Shown in pieces: positions 44,801-51,093 of a stretch of DNA of 64,000 nt. Numbering within the stretch: position 1 is the stretch's first letter; every line of letters begins with the position of its first letter. Origin of the DNA: Flavobacterium sp. LHD-85 (GTDB taxonomy: Bacteria; Bacteroidota; Bacteroidia; Flavobacteriales; Flavobacteriaceae); assembly GCF_030929595.1 (NCBI RefSeq), contig NZ_JAVFVR010000001.1, positions 434,001 to 498,000 on the forward strand, written 5' to 3'. The notes beneath the pieces are model-generated. The model was not told where the DNA came from. It ran no database searches and saw nothing but the letters and a program-made list of their open reading frames with translations. Position numbers and translations under genes: made by a program.

Positions 44801-47167
44801 TCCAGCAACAGCATTAATAACAATACCAGTATTAGGAGCAGAAGTACAACCTTCTGCATTTGTCGTTGTTACCGAATAGGTACCTGGAACCAATCCAGAA
44901 AAAATACCATTTGTATTATTTATCGCAGCAGAGACAGGATTTGTTCCCTTTAATGTATAACTTATTCCTGAGCCATTTGCAGGAGTATTAACTGTAATTA
45001 CTCCTGTAGGAGCAGTACAAGTTGCTTGCGTAACACTCACTGTTGGAGCAGCAGGCAATGCTAAGATTGAAATATCATCAACGGTAGTAGCCGTTCCATC
45101 AAAATTTACACCTGGAACATTTGATTGGCCTGTACCTTCGTACGTTTTATTTGCACTACCATAAGCATTTGTAAATGCTGTTATTCGTCTAGTAGAATTA
45201 GCAGTTGTTCGTGTTGGATCAAGATATAGAGCTTGAGCATTTGCACTATAAGTTCCTGCAGCCATCGAAGTGGCTACTTTTCCAACTAAAGTTATGGTAA
45301 CAATTCCATTTTGTGCAATATTAAATCCTCCAAATACAGGATTATTAGCTGTGGCTGTAGCCGAATTAGCTAAAGTTCCTGCTGGTCCTGTAGCTCCAAT
45401 AGAATAGGTTGCAGTAGCCGAATCAAACTCGATACCAGTTGGAAAACTAAAATCTAACATCACTCCAGCAGCATTTCCTGCTCCAGTGTTTCTTATATAA
45501 ATTTCATAAGAAACTTTTTCATCAATAGCATTACAAATTGCTGTAGTAGACAACGTTTTTACGTTAGTCTCAAGAACAGGGAAACAATTCGCATTAACCT
45601 GTAAATTTGGTGGTATGTCATTAACTTTAAAAGTGGATACATAACCAACTGTTCCTGCTACGGCTTCATGATTATTTCCTTTTCCAGCATTAGACTTACC
45701 TGCCGCACCACCAAGTACACTTGTTGTAATAGTTACTGTACTTGAAACATTATGACAGATAATTCCACCACCACCACCACCGCCTGGTCCGTGTTCATTA
45801 TTATCATCATTTTCTGTATTTCCTCCATCACCTCCATTTGCATCTATTTTAATATCTGCGGTGCTATTATTCGAAACATTCAACAAAACTGTTCCTCCGG
45901 CACCACCACCACCAGCACCATCGGGTGAACCAGAATAAGCTCCAGGAGCTCCCTTTCCTCCGTTTGCGTAAATAGTACCTTTTCCTAAAACATTACCGGC
46001 ATTAATAAGTATAATTGCCCCTCCAACGCCACCTTTTACACCAGATGATGCATTATTTGCGTCGCCGGCTCCACCACCGCCTCCCATAATAAGCCTTGGA
46101 AATGCTGTAGTTGTAACATAAGATTTTGAACCAGGTCTTCCTCCTCCTGTGAGGGCAGGATAAAGATCTCCACCACCACCTTGCCATCCCGCGCCACCAA
46201 GACCACCAAATCCACCATTACCACCGCCTCCACCGCCGGTATTATGGTCATTACCTCCTCCTCCAGCGTTGGCTGCTGCGCCTCTGCCAGAAGATCCTGC
46301 AGGCAATCCTTCTGTTGCATTAACTACTTGATTAAAACCATCCCACATATATTTGGGCGTCCCTGCTATTCCTTCACCTTTTCCAGAGATTTTATTATCA
46401 GTATAAAGTCCCACATAAGTAGTAGAATTGTTTACTCCAGAATCTGCTCTTGGGCTATATCCTCCTCTAAACCCTCGTGCACTACCATCTATCGTATATC
46501 CTGCAAAATTGAATGTTCCGGAAACATTAAATGCAATAACACCTCCAGCCACTCCATTAAAAGGAGGTGTTGTTATATTGGCGGTAAGGGTCAAGTTAGA
46601 GTATTGAGGTACTCTAACGACTTGAAATGTTCGTTTTCCTCTTGTTGCAGTTGCATCTGAATTATAAAAAGTATTTAAGATACCTCCGTTCGTGCCAGCG
46701 CCTTTAAAAGTTAAGTTCCCTCCAGTTAAGGGTACATTATTTGTTGCGATTACATACTCAAAAACACCACTATTCCCTAGTGATGTAAACCCAGTACCCC
46801 CCAAATTATCTGGACCACTATTTGTCGTACCCGAACCATAACTATTTGAATTTGTATAATTTATAGTCGCATCCTGCATTTGAATAATCAGAATTAAATC
46901 TCCTGCAGAAATTGCCGTTGTACCAAAATTATTTGAGTACTGATCTGTTGCTGGTACGCCTGCCAGTAAAATAGACTGGGCTCCTGTATTTAATGTAATA
47001 TTTCCTGCAATTGGGTAATACGTGTTAACAGAAGTTGAGACCGCAACAGGTCCGTCAACTCCAGGAGTTCCGCAAACTTGTGCAAATGAAAACGTTGGTA
47101 ATGTGGCAAATAAGATAAAAAAGATTAGTCTAGAAAATCCAGACTTACAAAAAGTAAAGTTACGCAT
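35516..47167 (-). CDS. Giant repeat-rich surface adhesin with type IX type B sorting domain
   Basis: The 3883-residue protein has a signal peptide (to about 30, SFAQ). Next is an N-terminal beta region with a glycine-rich stretch (about 290-475, runs of GGGG). A DUF11-like domain (about 535-650) and Ig-like/PKD-like modules with many GTxxNTPALTA-type strands (to about 1465) follow. Eight nearly identical 73-residue repeats fill 1471-2054, followed by one true HYR domain (SITCPLAV...TCTQIVKV). Five roughly 200-residue cadherin-like double repeats span 2329-3332. More modules and a DUF11-like domain (about 3670-3770) precede the C-terminal gliding-motility-associated domain (3781-3883: NAFSPNGDN, EIYNRWG, LPVGTYFYILKY). 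This is the type B signal exported through SprA. It acts at the cell surface, probably in adhesion or gliding. The PorP/SprF and PorE-like genes follow. Confidence 0.93.
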   Translation of the reverse strand: MRNFTFCKSGFSRLIFFILFATLPTFSFAQVCGTPGVDGPVAVSTSVNTYYPIAGNITLNTGAQSILLAGVPATDQYSNNFGTTAISAGDLILIIQMQDATINYTNSNSYGSGTTNSGPDNLGGTGFTSLGNSGVFEYVIATNNVPLTGGNLTFKGAGTNGGILNTFYNSDATATRGKRTFQVVRVPQYSNLTLTANITTPPFNGVAGGVIAFNVSGTFNFAGYTIDGSARGFRGGYSPRADSGVNNSTTYVGLYTDNKISGKGEGIAGTPKYMWDGFNQVVNATEGLPAGSSGRGAAANAGGGGNDHNTGGGGGGNGGFGGLGGAGWQGGGGDLYPALTGGGRPGSKSYVTTTAFPRLIMGGGGGAGDANNASSGVKGGVGGAIILINAGNVLGKGTIYANGGKGAPGAYSGSPDGAGGGGAGGTVLLNVSNNSTADIKIDANGGDGGNTENDDNNEHGPGGGGGGGIICHNVSSTVTITTSVLGGAAGKSNAGKGNNHEAVAGTVGYVSTFKVNDIPPNLQVNANCFPVLETNVKTLSTTAICNAIDEKVSYEIYIRNTGAGNAAGVMLDFSFPTGIEFDSATATYSIGATGPAGTLANSATATANNPVFGGFNIAQNGIVTITLVGKVATSMAAGTYSANAQALYLDPTRTTANSTRRITAFTNAYGSANKTYEGTGQSNVPGVNFDGTATTVDDISILALPAAPTVSVTQATCTAPTGVITVNTPANGSGISYTLKGTNPVSAAINNTNGIFSGLVPGTYSVTTTNAEGCTSAPNTGIVINAVAGAPTTTGVTICQGESGSLTASSPCATSSSVGPLFGTVSNVSGTGSGSLDWSNPTGANSIGSGIASASSSSNTTTKYLMATDFKFSIPANAKIKGIEVVIGRYANRNSNNNNVLDNVVRLIKANSIVGENKKSAEVWSTSSTAIFNYGGGTDLWTTAWTPEDINNLGFGIALSANISKSNSNTVTASVDYIQITVSYTIGEIEWYTTSTGGSSIYTGTSFNPVGVTGSGLTSTATATTKTYYAACSGNSNCRAAVNFVVNAKPTITTITSNSRCGAGEVTLEATASAGTINWYAAATGGTSLGTGESFTTPSLSASTFYYVDATENGCTTPTRTEVKATINTVPTINSTTEGSICGSGSVRLTATASTGVTINWYADPTSSTVLGTGTTFNTPALTATTTYYVGAVASSGCTSTSRIAVAAVINTASSIAFTSGTQNPTVCSGASVPNAVYTFGGSATNATVSNLPTGLSAAVDTNAKTVTISGNPTAGGTYTITTVGHTAPCTEKTIQGTVSLSPNVTIAPFSAATSTRCQGAETITKTTTASNSTGITYNLDSASSAGGNTINSTTGAVTYVAGWSGTTTITASAAGCNGPVTTTHTVTTNALPTATISGNLTACSTTTLTANSNASSPTYVWYKNNVAIPSQISSTLVVNSDGDYKVKVRNSSGCESTSEASTVKVSDSEKPVKPVLADITGECTATATAPTTTDNCAGTVTGTTADPLTYNAQGSYTINWSFSDGNGNVETATQKVIVKDTQKPVKPVLADITGECSATATAPATTDNCEGTVTGTTADPLTYNAQGTYTINWSFNDGNGNVETATQKVIIKDTQKPVKPVLADITAECSATVTAPTTTDNCEGTVTGTTADPLTYNAQGTYTINWSFSDGNGNVETATQKVIVKDTEKPVKPVLADITGECSATATAPTTTDNCEGTVTGTTSDSLTYNAQGTYTINWSFSDGNGNVETATQKVIIKDTQKPVKPVLADITAECSATATAPTTTDNCAGTVTGTTADPLTYNAQGTYTINWSFSDGNGNVETATQKVIVKDTEKPVKPVLADITGECSATATAPTTTDNCEGTVTGTTADPLTYNAQGTYTINWSFSDGNGNVETATQKVIIKDTQKPVKPVLADITGECSATATAPTTTDNCEGTVTGTTADPLTYNTQGTYTINWSFSDGNGNVETATQKVIIKDTQKPVKPVLADITGECAGTATAPTTTDNCAGTVTGTTADPLTYNTQGTYTINWSFSDGNGNVETATQKVVIKDTQKPSITCPLAVSVSADANSCTATGVALGSPVVSDNCSGTITVTNDAPSSFPVGNTTVTWTATDAGGNTETCTQIVKVIVEIRANDDSVSSSNGVAGGVVITNVFDNDALNCNKVNRGDVDVTVNGSVPSVLIFNTANGAVSVKPNTPTGTYTFDYSICEIANSGNCNTATVKVEIVNDLVAVKDDFGTKSSGLAAVIIGNVKTNDTLDGVYVTSGNTVVTIDSDGPLSVDANGDVTLATNTPSGTYSITYEICEKDANPSNCKTAIAEVKVVNRIDAVLDIITPINGNIGGTTVSLIGNDTLNGNKAIIGINSGEVTINIVGTLPSGLTLNANGTITVASGTPKGDYEVEYTICEVGAVPANCDSVTITVPVTAGNLVANEDVIPSVLGSNVSQTLGKNVFDNDTKNAQPLNPSDVTLKTTTADPKGYLTVDANGNIVLGANPPAGDYELTYEICEKLNPDNCSSNTVKVTVGTPVIDAVEDIIASINGNIGGTTIALTANDKLNGNAIVVGTAAGEVKFEIVGTLLSGLTLNSDYTISVAPNTPKGDYKVEYKICENTNPLNCDSVTITVPVTAGNLVANEDVIPSVLGSNVSQTLGKNVFDNDTKNAQPLNPSDVTLKTTTADPKGYLTVDANGNIVLGANPPAGDYELTYEICEKLNPDNCSSNTVKVTVGTPIIDAVEDLITPINGNIGGTTISLIANDKLNGSPVAVGTAAGEVKFEIVGTLPSGLTLNSDYTISVAPNTPKGNYKVEYKICENTNPLNCDSVTITVPVTAGNLVANEDIIPSVLGSNVSQTLGKNVFDNDTKNAQPLNPSDVTLKTTAADPKGYLTVDADGNIVLGANPPAGDYELTYEICEKLNPDNCSSNTVKVTVGTPVIDAVEDIIASINGNIGGTTIALTANDKLNGNAIVVGTAAGEVKFEIIGTLPAGLTLNSDYTITVAPNTPKGNYNVEYKICENTNPLNCDSVITTVPVTAGNLVANEDVIPSVLGSNVSQTLGKNVFDNDTKNAQPLNPSDVTLKTTAADPKGYLTVDADGNIVLGANPPAGDYELTYEICEKLNPDNCSSNTVKVTVGTPVIDAVEDIIVSINGNIGGKTISLIANDKLNGSPIVVGTAAGEVKFEIVGTLPSGLTLNSDYTITVAPNTPAADYKVEYKICENTNPTNCDSVITVVKVTGGNLVANEDLVPSAVGVNVPQKVINVFENDTKDGNKLVPSDVDLKVTQADPKGYLTVDIDGNVVLAPNAPAGEYELTYTICEKLNPNNCDSNVVKVTVTEPKMTVKANSYCSNNVPYVNYTVTPDNFTTNNLLTVRWIDSNNSVVATQTNLPLSGNILWPGAEIDSNQNGTDWPGWILNNGIWAEGADGFEATRNGVKMEFSLNPTVTVSVAYPPATPDCNARPTFSIKANNDEAGPINVKKGVDATINIFENDLLNGVKLKPSDVVLSVPVEHPNITLNADGSINIAANTADGVYELTYQICEAANTSNCSQAVIKITVDNVVDPAPPTENQITLNNDNDVSADGINGSLEFVNVLENDLINGQTINPADVIIKPVTESPYFEWNADGTVNVKPNTPGGNYPLTYQVCEKANSSNCSTATLNVFVEVPAISVVKTAVFNDENKSGFANAGETITYKFTVTNTGNVPLVGITINDPLPGVVVSGQAINLGVNESNETNFVAVYKITQEDINRGSVSNQATVKGSSVRGVVVEDQSDDASNSGDSPTVLDLNGCSIKVMNAFSPNGDNKNARFYIRGIECYPDNTVEIYNRWGVLVFSIDQYNNNDRVFVGYSNGRSTIKQTDGLPVGTYFYILKYKDSAQKSHQESGYLYLNK
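37172..40183 (-). repeat. Five tandem ~603-bp coding repeats in the adhesin
   Basis: Units begin (minus strand) at 40183, 39577, 38974, 38371 and 37768. Three consecutive spacings are exactly 603 bp, the first is 606 and the last unit is about 597. Each encodes about 201 residues made of two cadherin-like halves (DAVEDI...PNTPKGxYKVEYKIC and NLVANEDVIPSVLG...PPAGDYELTYEIC). The central units look nearly identical in DNA over long stretches; the two outer units are more diverged. Confidence 0.92.
41006..42757 (-). repeat. Eight tandem 219-bp coding repeats in the adhesin
   Basis: The period is exactly 219 bp (73 residues). Each unit begins KPVKPVLADITGEC and ends ATQKVIIKDTQ (or VKDTE). The DNA differs mostly by silent or single-residue changes (for example E/A before GTVTGT, TGEC/TAEC). 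The repeats resemble HYR/Ig-like modules and have two conserved cysteines each (GEC and DNC). They end directly before a divergent, full HYR domain. Confidence 0.94.
45760..46300 (-). other. Glycine-rich segment of the adhesin
   Basis: It encodes residues of about 290-470 with repeated GGGG/GGGGG runs (for example GGGGGGNGGFGGLGGAG and GPGGGGGGGII). The DNA contains short GGN triplet runs, such as ccaccaccaccaccgcc near 45770, which could slip during replication without a frameshift. Confidence 0.75.
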
Positions 47168-47683
47168 AGACGACTTGTGTTTGTGGAACAGAAATTTCGG
47201 ACACTAAAAAACGGATGATCATTTTTAGCATATAGGAGAGATACGTGAAAAAAAATAAATTGGATTTTGAAAAACTTGAAAAAGTTTTTCTGAGACTTAC
47301 ACAAAAAAAAGATATTATGTAGACCATGACATTGCATTAAAAAGACTAAAAAAGTCTCTTTGGTTTTAAATTAAATAGATTTGGAAAGTGCGAAAGTATA
47401 TCGCGGAATCAAATCGAACCTTATTATTCCGACAAAGTGCACATAAACTCGTCAAACAACAGTTTTTAACAATTGTTCATCGCTTAAAAATCAAAATTCT
47501 ATAAATATTTGATAATGAAAGGACTGAATTTTCTTAAATAATTACGATAATTCAAAATTCTTACAGAATTTATTGACAAATAAGTAATTAAACGTAAGAA
47601 ATAAAAAAGACAAAAAACAAAGTGCATTTTCAATAAAAACACTGAAAATGAACAACATAACAAAAACACTAAAATAGTAAGTG
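47168..47683. other. Gene-free AT-rich region upstream of the adhesin
   Basis: These 516 bases lie between the adhesin start and the queG stop and must contain the adhesin promoter and leader. I found no perfect TAnnTTTG on the minus strand; the nearest is TACTTTCG at 47391-47398. A weak hairpin (AAAAACTT...AAGTTTTT) lies around 47270-47289, and a possible queG terminator is listed separately. No open frame here is credible. Confidence 0.65.
47625..47650 (-). terminator. Possible weak terminator after queG
   Basis: CATTTTCA (47625-47632) pairs with TGAAAATG (47643-47650) across a 10-base loop, with a T-rich but interrupted tail on the minus strand. It lies 34 bases past the queG stop. AT-rich, so low strength. 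Confidence 0.35.
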
Positions 47684-48610
47684 CTATTGCAAAAATTTGA
47701 TATTACGCTTTAAGCCATCAAATTTGGTTCTTTTAATAGGGGAATTTTTAAAAACTGTTCGAAAAGTTTCCTCTGTAATCTCTAACCAGTCTTTTTTTGT
47801 AAAAGAAAGCAAGTCTGGATTCGGATTAAATAAAGGTTCTGAATGCGGTTTTGAAAATCGATTCCATGGACAAACATCTTGGCAGGTATCACAGCCAAAC
47901 ATCCATTCATCAAATTTTCCTTTCATTTCTTCAGGAAGATTTTCTTTTAATTCGATGGTGTAATAAGAAATGCATTTACTTCCATCAACAATGTAGGGAG
48001 CTACAATTGCTTGTGTGGGACAGGCATCAATACAGGCAGTACAAGAACCACAATGATCTGTAACAGCATGATCGTATTCTAATTCTAAATCAATAATAAG
48101 CTCGGCTATAAAGTAAAAAGAGCCAACTCTTTGAGTAATCAAATTACTATTTTTTCCTATCCAGCCCAAACCGCTTTTAGCCGCCCAAGCTTTATCTAGT
48201 ACCGGTGCCGAATCAACAAAAGCACGTCCGGAAACTTCACCTATATTTTCTTGAATAGAATGAAGAAGTTCTTTTAGCTTGTCTTTAATTACAAAATGAT
48301 AATCTTGTCCGTAAGCATATTTCGAAATCTTAAAGCTTTCATCATTTTGAAAAGAATCTGGATAATAATTCAGTAAAAGTGATACAACGCTTTTACCGTC
48401 ATCAACCAATAAAGTGGGATCTAATCGTTTGTCAAAATGGTTTTCCATATAAGCCATTTGGCCATTCCGATTATTCTTTAACCAATTTTCAAGTCGAGGA
48501 GCTTCTTCCTCCAAAAAACCTGCTTTGGAAATACCACAAGAAAGAAAACCAAGTCTTTTGGCCTCTTCTTTTATAAACTTCGAATATTTTTCTTTAGAAT
48601 TAATCATCAT
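47684..48610 (-). CDS. queG: Epoxyqueuosine reductase QueG
   Basis: The 308-residue cytoplasmic cobalamin-dependent iron-sulfur enzyme performs the last step of queuosine synthesis, reducing epoxyqueuosine in tRNA. The N-terminal DUF1730 domain shows [18 protein letters not shown] and [14 protein letters not shown]. The two [4Fe-4S] sites are [18 protein letters not shown] and [16 protein letters not shown]. Length matches short QueG proteins that lack the C-terminal HEAT domain. The start overlaps the P450 stop by 4 bases (ATGA type), so it is translationally coupled in the ruvB-P450-queG operon. Confidence 0.95.
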   Translation of the reverse strand: MMINSKEKYSKFIKEEAKRLGFLSCGISKAGFLEEEAPRLENWLKNNRNGQMAYMENHFDKRLDPTLLVDDGKSVVSLLLNYYPDSFQNDESFKISKYAYGQDYHFVIKDKLKELLHSIQENIGEVSGRAFVDSAPVLDKAWAAKSGLGWIGKNSNLITQRVGSFYFIAELIIDLELEYDHAVTDHCGSCTACIDACPTQAIVAPYIVDGSKCISYYTIELKENLPEEMKGKFDEWMFGCDTCQDVCPWNRFSKPHSEPLFNPNPDLLSFTKKDWLEITEETFRTVFKNSPIKRTKFDGLKRNIKFLQ

Positions 48611-49953
48611 CTTTCAGAAAAAACAACTTCAATACCAACAGGCTTTAAGGTAATTAACGGATTAAAATTGACCGTATTTCGTACTGAAACAACCTTATAT
48701 TTTTTAACTATATAGGAAATCGCTAAGCACATTTCGTAAACGGCAAAACCAGCACCAATGCACATTCTTGGTCCCGCTCCAAAGGGATAAAAATATTGCA
48801 TAGAATGTTTTTTCTGCTCCCCTAAAAAACGATCTGGATTGAATTTATCTGGATTATCCCAATATTTTGGATTTCGATGTAATTCATAAAAAGAAACACC
48901 AATAAGTGTATCTTTTTTGATATTAAATTTCCCTAAAGCATCATCTTCAACATTTTGTCGGTCTGTAATCCAAGCAGGCGGATATAAACGCATTGATTCA
49001 TTCAAAACCGCATTTATATAAGTCATTTTTTGGAGTTGCTCTACAACATTCTCACTTTCCGATTCAACTTTAAGAATTTCTTCAAATACCTTTTGCTGGA
49101 CATCTAAATGGCTTCCCAATAATTGCAATGTAAAAGTCAAAGCATTTGCAGTAGTTTCATGTCCCGCTATAAAGAGAATTTTTATTTCATCTATCAATTG
49201 TTCAACAGACATGCCCTCGCCTGTATCTTCATAACGAGTTTCTAAAAGCATGTTCAGTAAATCATTAACTTCACTTTGAGAAGTAACTCTTTCTTCTATA
49301 ATACCTCTAATAATTGCATTGTTTTCCTCTGCCAATTGAAGATGCTTTTTTACCTGGCCACTAATCGAAAACCACCATGCTTTATGTGGCAATCTAATTT
49401 CTTTAATTAGAAAATTCTGAACCGCTTCAATAATATATTTTATCCTATCTAACTTTTCCTCTTCAATAGAAAATTGAAATAATGATTTTGCGACAACATT
49501 AAATGCTACTTCACTCATCATAGGAAAAAGATCAACTTTCTTATCTATAACAATTTCTTTTAGCTCAGAAACAATAGTTAGTTTCATGTTTTCAACCAAC
49601 TGATTCATCTTTTGCTTATGAAAAGCAGGCTGAATAAGTCTTCTTTGTTTAAGCCAAAATTCCCCATCAACCGTTAGAAGACCTTTTCCTAAATACTTAG
49701 AAAGATAAACAGATTGGAATTTAGACTTATAATAATTCTTTTGATTTTTTTGCAGTATATATTGAGCAACATCATTATCTCTTGATAAAATAATATGTCT
49801 TGATTTTCCAATTCGTATAGAAAAAGAGTCTCCAAAACGCTCAAAATATTTTTGATGATACGGTATAGGGTTTCTACGAACTCCTTCCGCATCCACAAAA
49901 AATCTCAAAATAGAAAGCTTTGGCGGATAATTATATTTTTTACTTATAGACAT
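48607..49953 (-). CDS. Cytochrome P450
   Basis: The 448-residue heme monooxygenase has all core P450 motifs: I-helix AGHETTAN (about residue 265-272), K-helix ESMR (ExxR), the PERF-like FNPDRF, and heme loop [10 protein letters not shown] with the thiolate Cys398. There is no fused reductase or membrane anchor, and no ferredoxin or ferredoxin reductase gene nearby, so redox partners must come from elsewhere. The motif pattern resembles the CYP4/CYP102/CYP110-like fatty-acid or terpenoid-oxidising clans more than actinobacterial P450s; substrate cannot be assigned. It lies 11 bases after ruvB and overlaps queG. Confidence 0.94.
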   Translation of the reverse strand: MSISKKYNYPPKLSILRFFVDAEGVRRNPIPYHQKYFERFGDSFSIRIGKSRHIILSRDNDVAQYILQKNQKNYYKSKFQSVYLSKYLGKGLLTVDGEFWLKQRRLIQPAFHKQKMNQLVENMKLTIVSELKEIVIDKKVDLFPMMSEVAFNVVAKSLFQFSIEEEKLDRIKYIIEAVQNFLIKEIRLPHKAWWFSISGQVKKHLQLAEENNAIIRGIIEERVTSQSEVNDLLNMLLETRYEDTGEGMSVEQLIDEIKILFIAGHETTANALTFTLQLLGSHLDVQQKVFEEILKVESESENVVEQLQKMTYINAVLNESMRLYPPAWITDRQNVEDDALGKFNIKKDTLIGVSFYELHRNPKYWDNPDKFNPDRFLGEQKKHSMQYFYPFGAGPRMCIGAGFAVYEMCLAISYIVKKYKVVSVRNTVNFNPLITLKPVGIEVVFSER

Positions 49954-49964
49954 TACTATCAGTG

Positions 49965-50987
49965 TTAAAACAATTCTCCTTGATTATTTGTATTAACTTT
50001 TCCAAGATGTTTATAAGCTTTATCTGTAACTTCTCTTCCTCGAGGGGTTCTCATTATAAATCCTTCCTGAATTAAAAAGGGCTCATAAACTTCTTCTATG
50101 GTTTCACTGCTTTCACTAACCGCCGTTGCCAAAGTCGAAAGTCCAACTGGACCACCTTTGAATTTATTGATAATGGTCAGCAATATTTTATTATCCATTT
50201 CATCTAGACCATGAGCATCTACATTAAGTGCTTTTAAGGCATATCTCGAAATTTCTATATCAATCCTTCCATTTCCCTTAATCTGGGCAAAATCACGAAC
50301 TCGTCTTAATAAAGCATTTGCAATACGAGGAGTTCCACGGCTTCTTCCAGCAATTTCAATCGCCGCTTCTAAGTCAATAGGCATTTTTAAAATAGAAGCA
50401 CTTCTTTCAACAATAGTAGTTAAAAGTTCAGTGGTGTAATACTGTAAACGCGAAGATATTCCGAAACGTGCACGCATAGGAGCAGTTAATAATCCTGATC
50501 GAGTTGTTGCACCAATCAAAGTAAAAGGATTCAAATTAATTTGAACCGTTCTAGCGTTCGGTCCCGATTCAATCATAATATCAATTTTGAAATCTTCCAT
50601 TGCAGAGTACAAATACTCTTCAACAACCGGACTCAATCTATGGATTTCATCAATGAACAAAACATCTCTTTCGTCTAAGTTTGTCAGCAAACCAGCCAAA
50701 TCACCAGGTTTATCCAATACAGGGCCAGAAGTAATTTTAATACCAACTTGTAATTCATTAGCCAATATATTTGCTAGAGTAGTTTTTCCTAGACCAGGAG
50801 GGCCATGAAAAAGAGCATGATCGAGCGCCTCGCCACGTTGGTTTGCGGCAGCAACAAAGACTTTTAAATTTTCCAAAACTTGATCTTGCCCTGCAAAATC
50901 ATCAAATGACAGCGGGCGCAATCTTTTTTCAAGATCTAACTCTTCTGAGTTATATCCTTTAGTAGTAGGATCGAGATTTTCATTCAT
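49965..50987 (-). CDS. ruvB: Holliday junction branch migration ATPase RuvB
   Basis: The 340-residue AAA+ motor has Walker [13 protein letters not shown], Walker B FIDEIH, sensor 1 GATTRSGLL, arginine-finger region APMRARFG, sensor 2 [16 protein letters not shown] and a winged-helix DNA-binding domain ending [16 protein letters not shown]. It forms hexamers that pump DNA through the RuvA-bound junction. It heads the ruvB-P450-queG operon. Its -7 box is only 4 bases ahead of the ATG, which implies a leaderless or nearly leaderless transcript. Confidence 0.97.
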   Translation of the reverse strand: MNENLDPTTKGYNSEELDLEKRLRPLSFDDFAGQDQVLENLKVFVAAANQRGEALDHALFHGPPGLGKTTLANILANELQVGIKITSGPVLDKPGDLAGLLTNLDERDVLFIDEIHRLSPVVEEYLYSAMEDFKIDIMIESGPNARTVQINLNPFTLIGATTRSGLLTAPMRARFGISSRLQYYTTELLTTIVERSASILKMPIDLEAAIEIAGRSRGTPRIANALLRRVRDFAQIKGNGRIDIEISRYALKALNVDAHGLDEMDNKILLTIINKFKGGPVGLSTLATAVSESSETIEEVYEPFLIQEGFIMRTPRGREVTDKAYKHLGKVNTNNQGELF

Positions 50988-50991
50988 CCCA

Positions 50992-50999
50992 CAAAGATA
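50992..50999 (-). promoter_or_regulatory. -7 promoter box (TATCTTTG) abutting the ruvB start codon
   Basis: Perfect TAnnTTTG separated from the ATG (50985-50987) by 4 bases. Transcription would begin at or within the first codon. An upstream promoter is possible within 50999-51053, but I see no better match. Confidence 0.5.
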
Positions 51000-51053
51000 T
51001 ATAAACTAATCAGTTTGTAAAACAGTTAATCAGGACGATTAAAATTTTAACTA

Positions 51054-51085
51054 TACAAAAAAGGCTGTCATTTCTGACAGCCTTT
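51054..51085 (-). terminator. Terminator of the act-cta operon
   Basis: An 11-bp perfect stem AAAGGCTGTCA/TGACAGCCTTT (51060-51070 and 51075-51085) with a 4-base loop, followed by T residues on the minus strand, 8 bases past the ctaD stop codon. Confidence 0.88.
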
Positions 51086-51093
51086 GATTATTT

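Noticed and set aside
45990..46660. Overlapping open frames on both strands across the glycine-rich segment
   Set aside because: They arise from the GGN/CCN triplet composition of the adhesin and lack starts, conserved motifs or spacing.
47168..47683. Possible small RNA, riboswitch or short peptide gene upstream of the adhesin
   Set aside because: Only weak AT hairpins and no known riboswitch core, good -7 box or coding bias could be seen; left as unexplained leader sequence.
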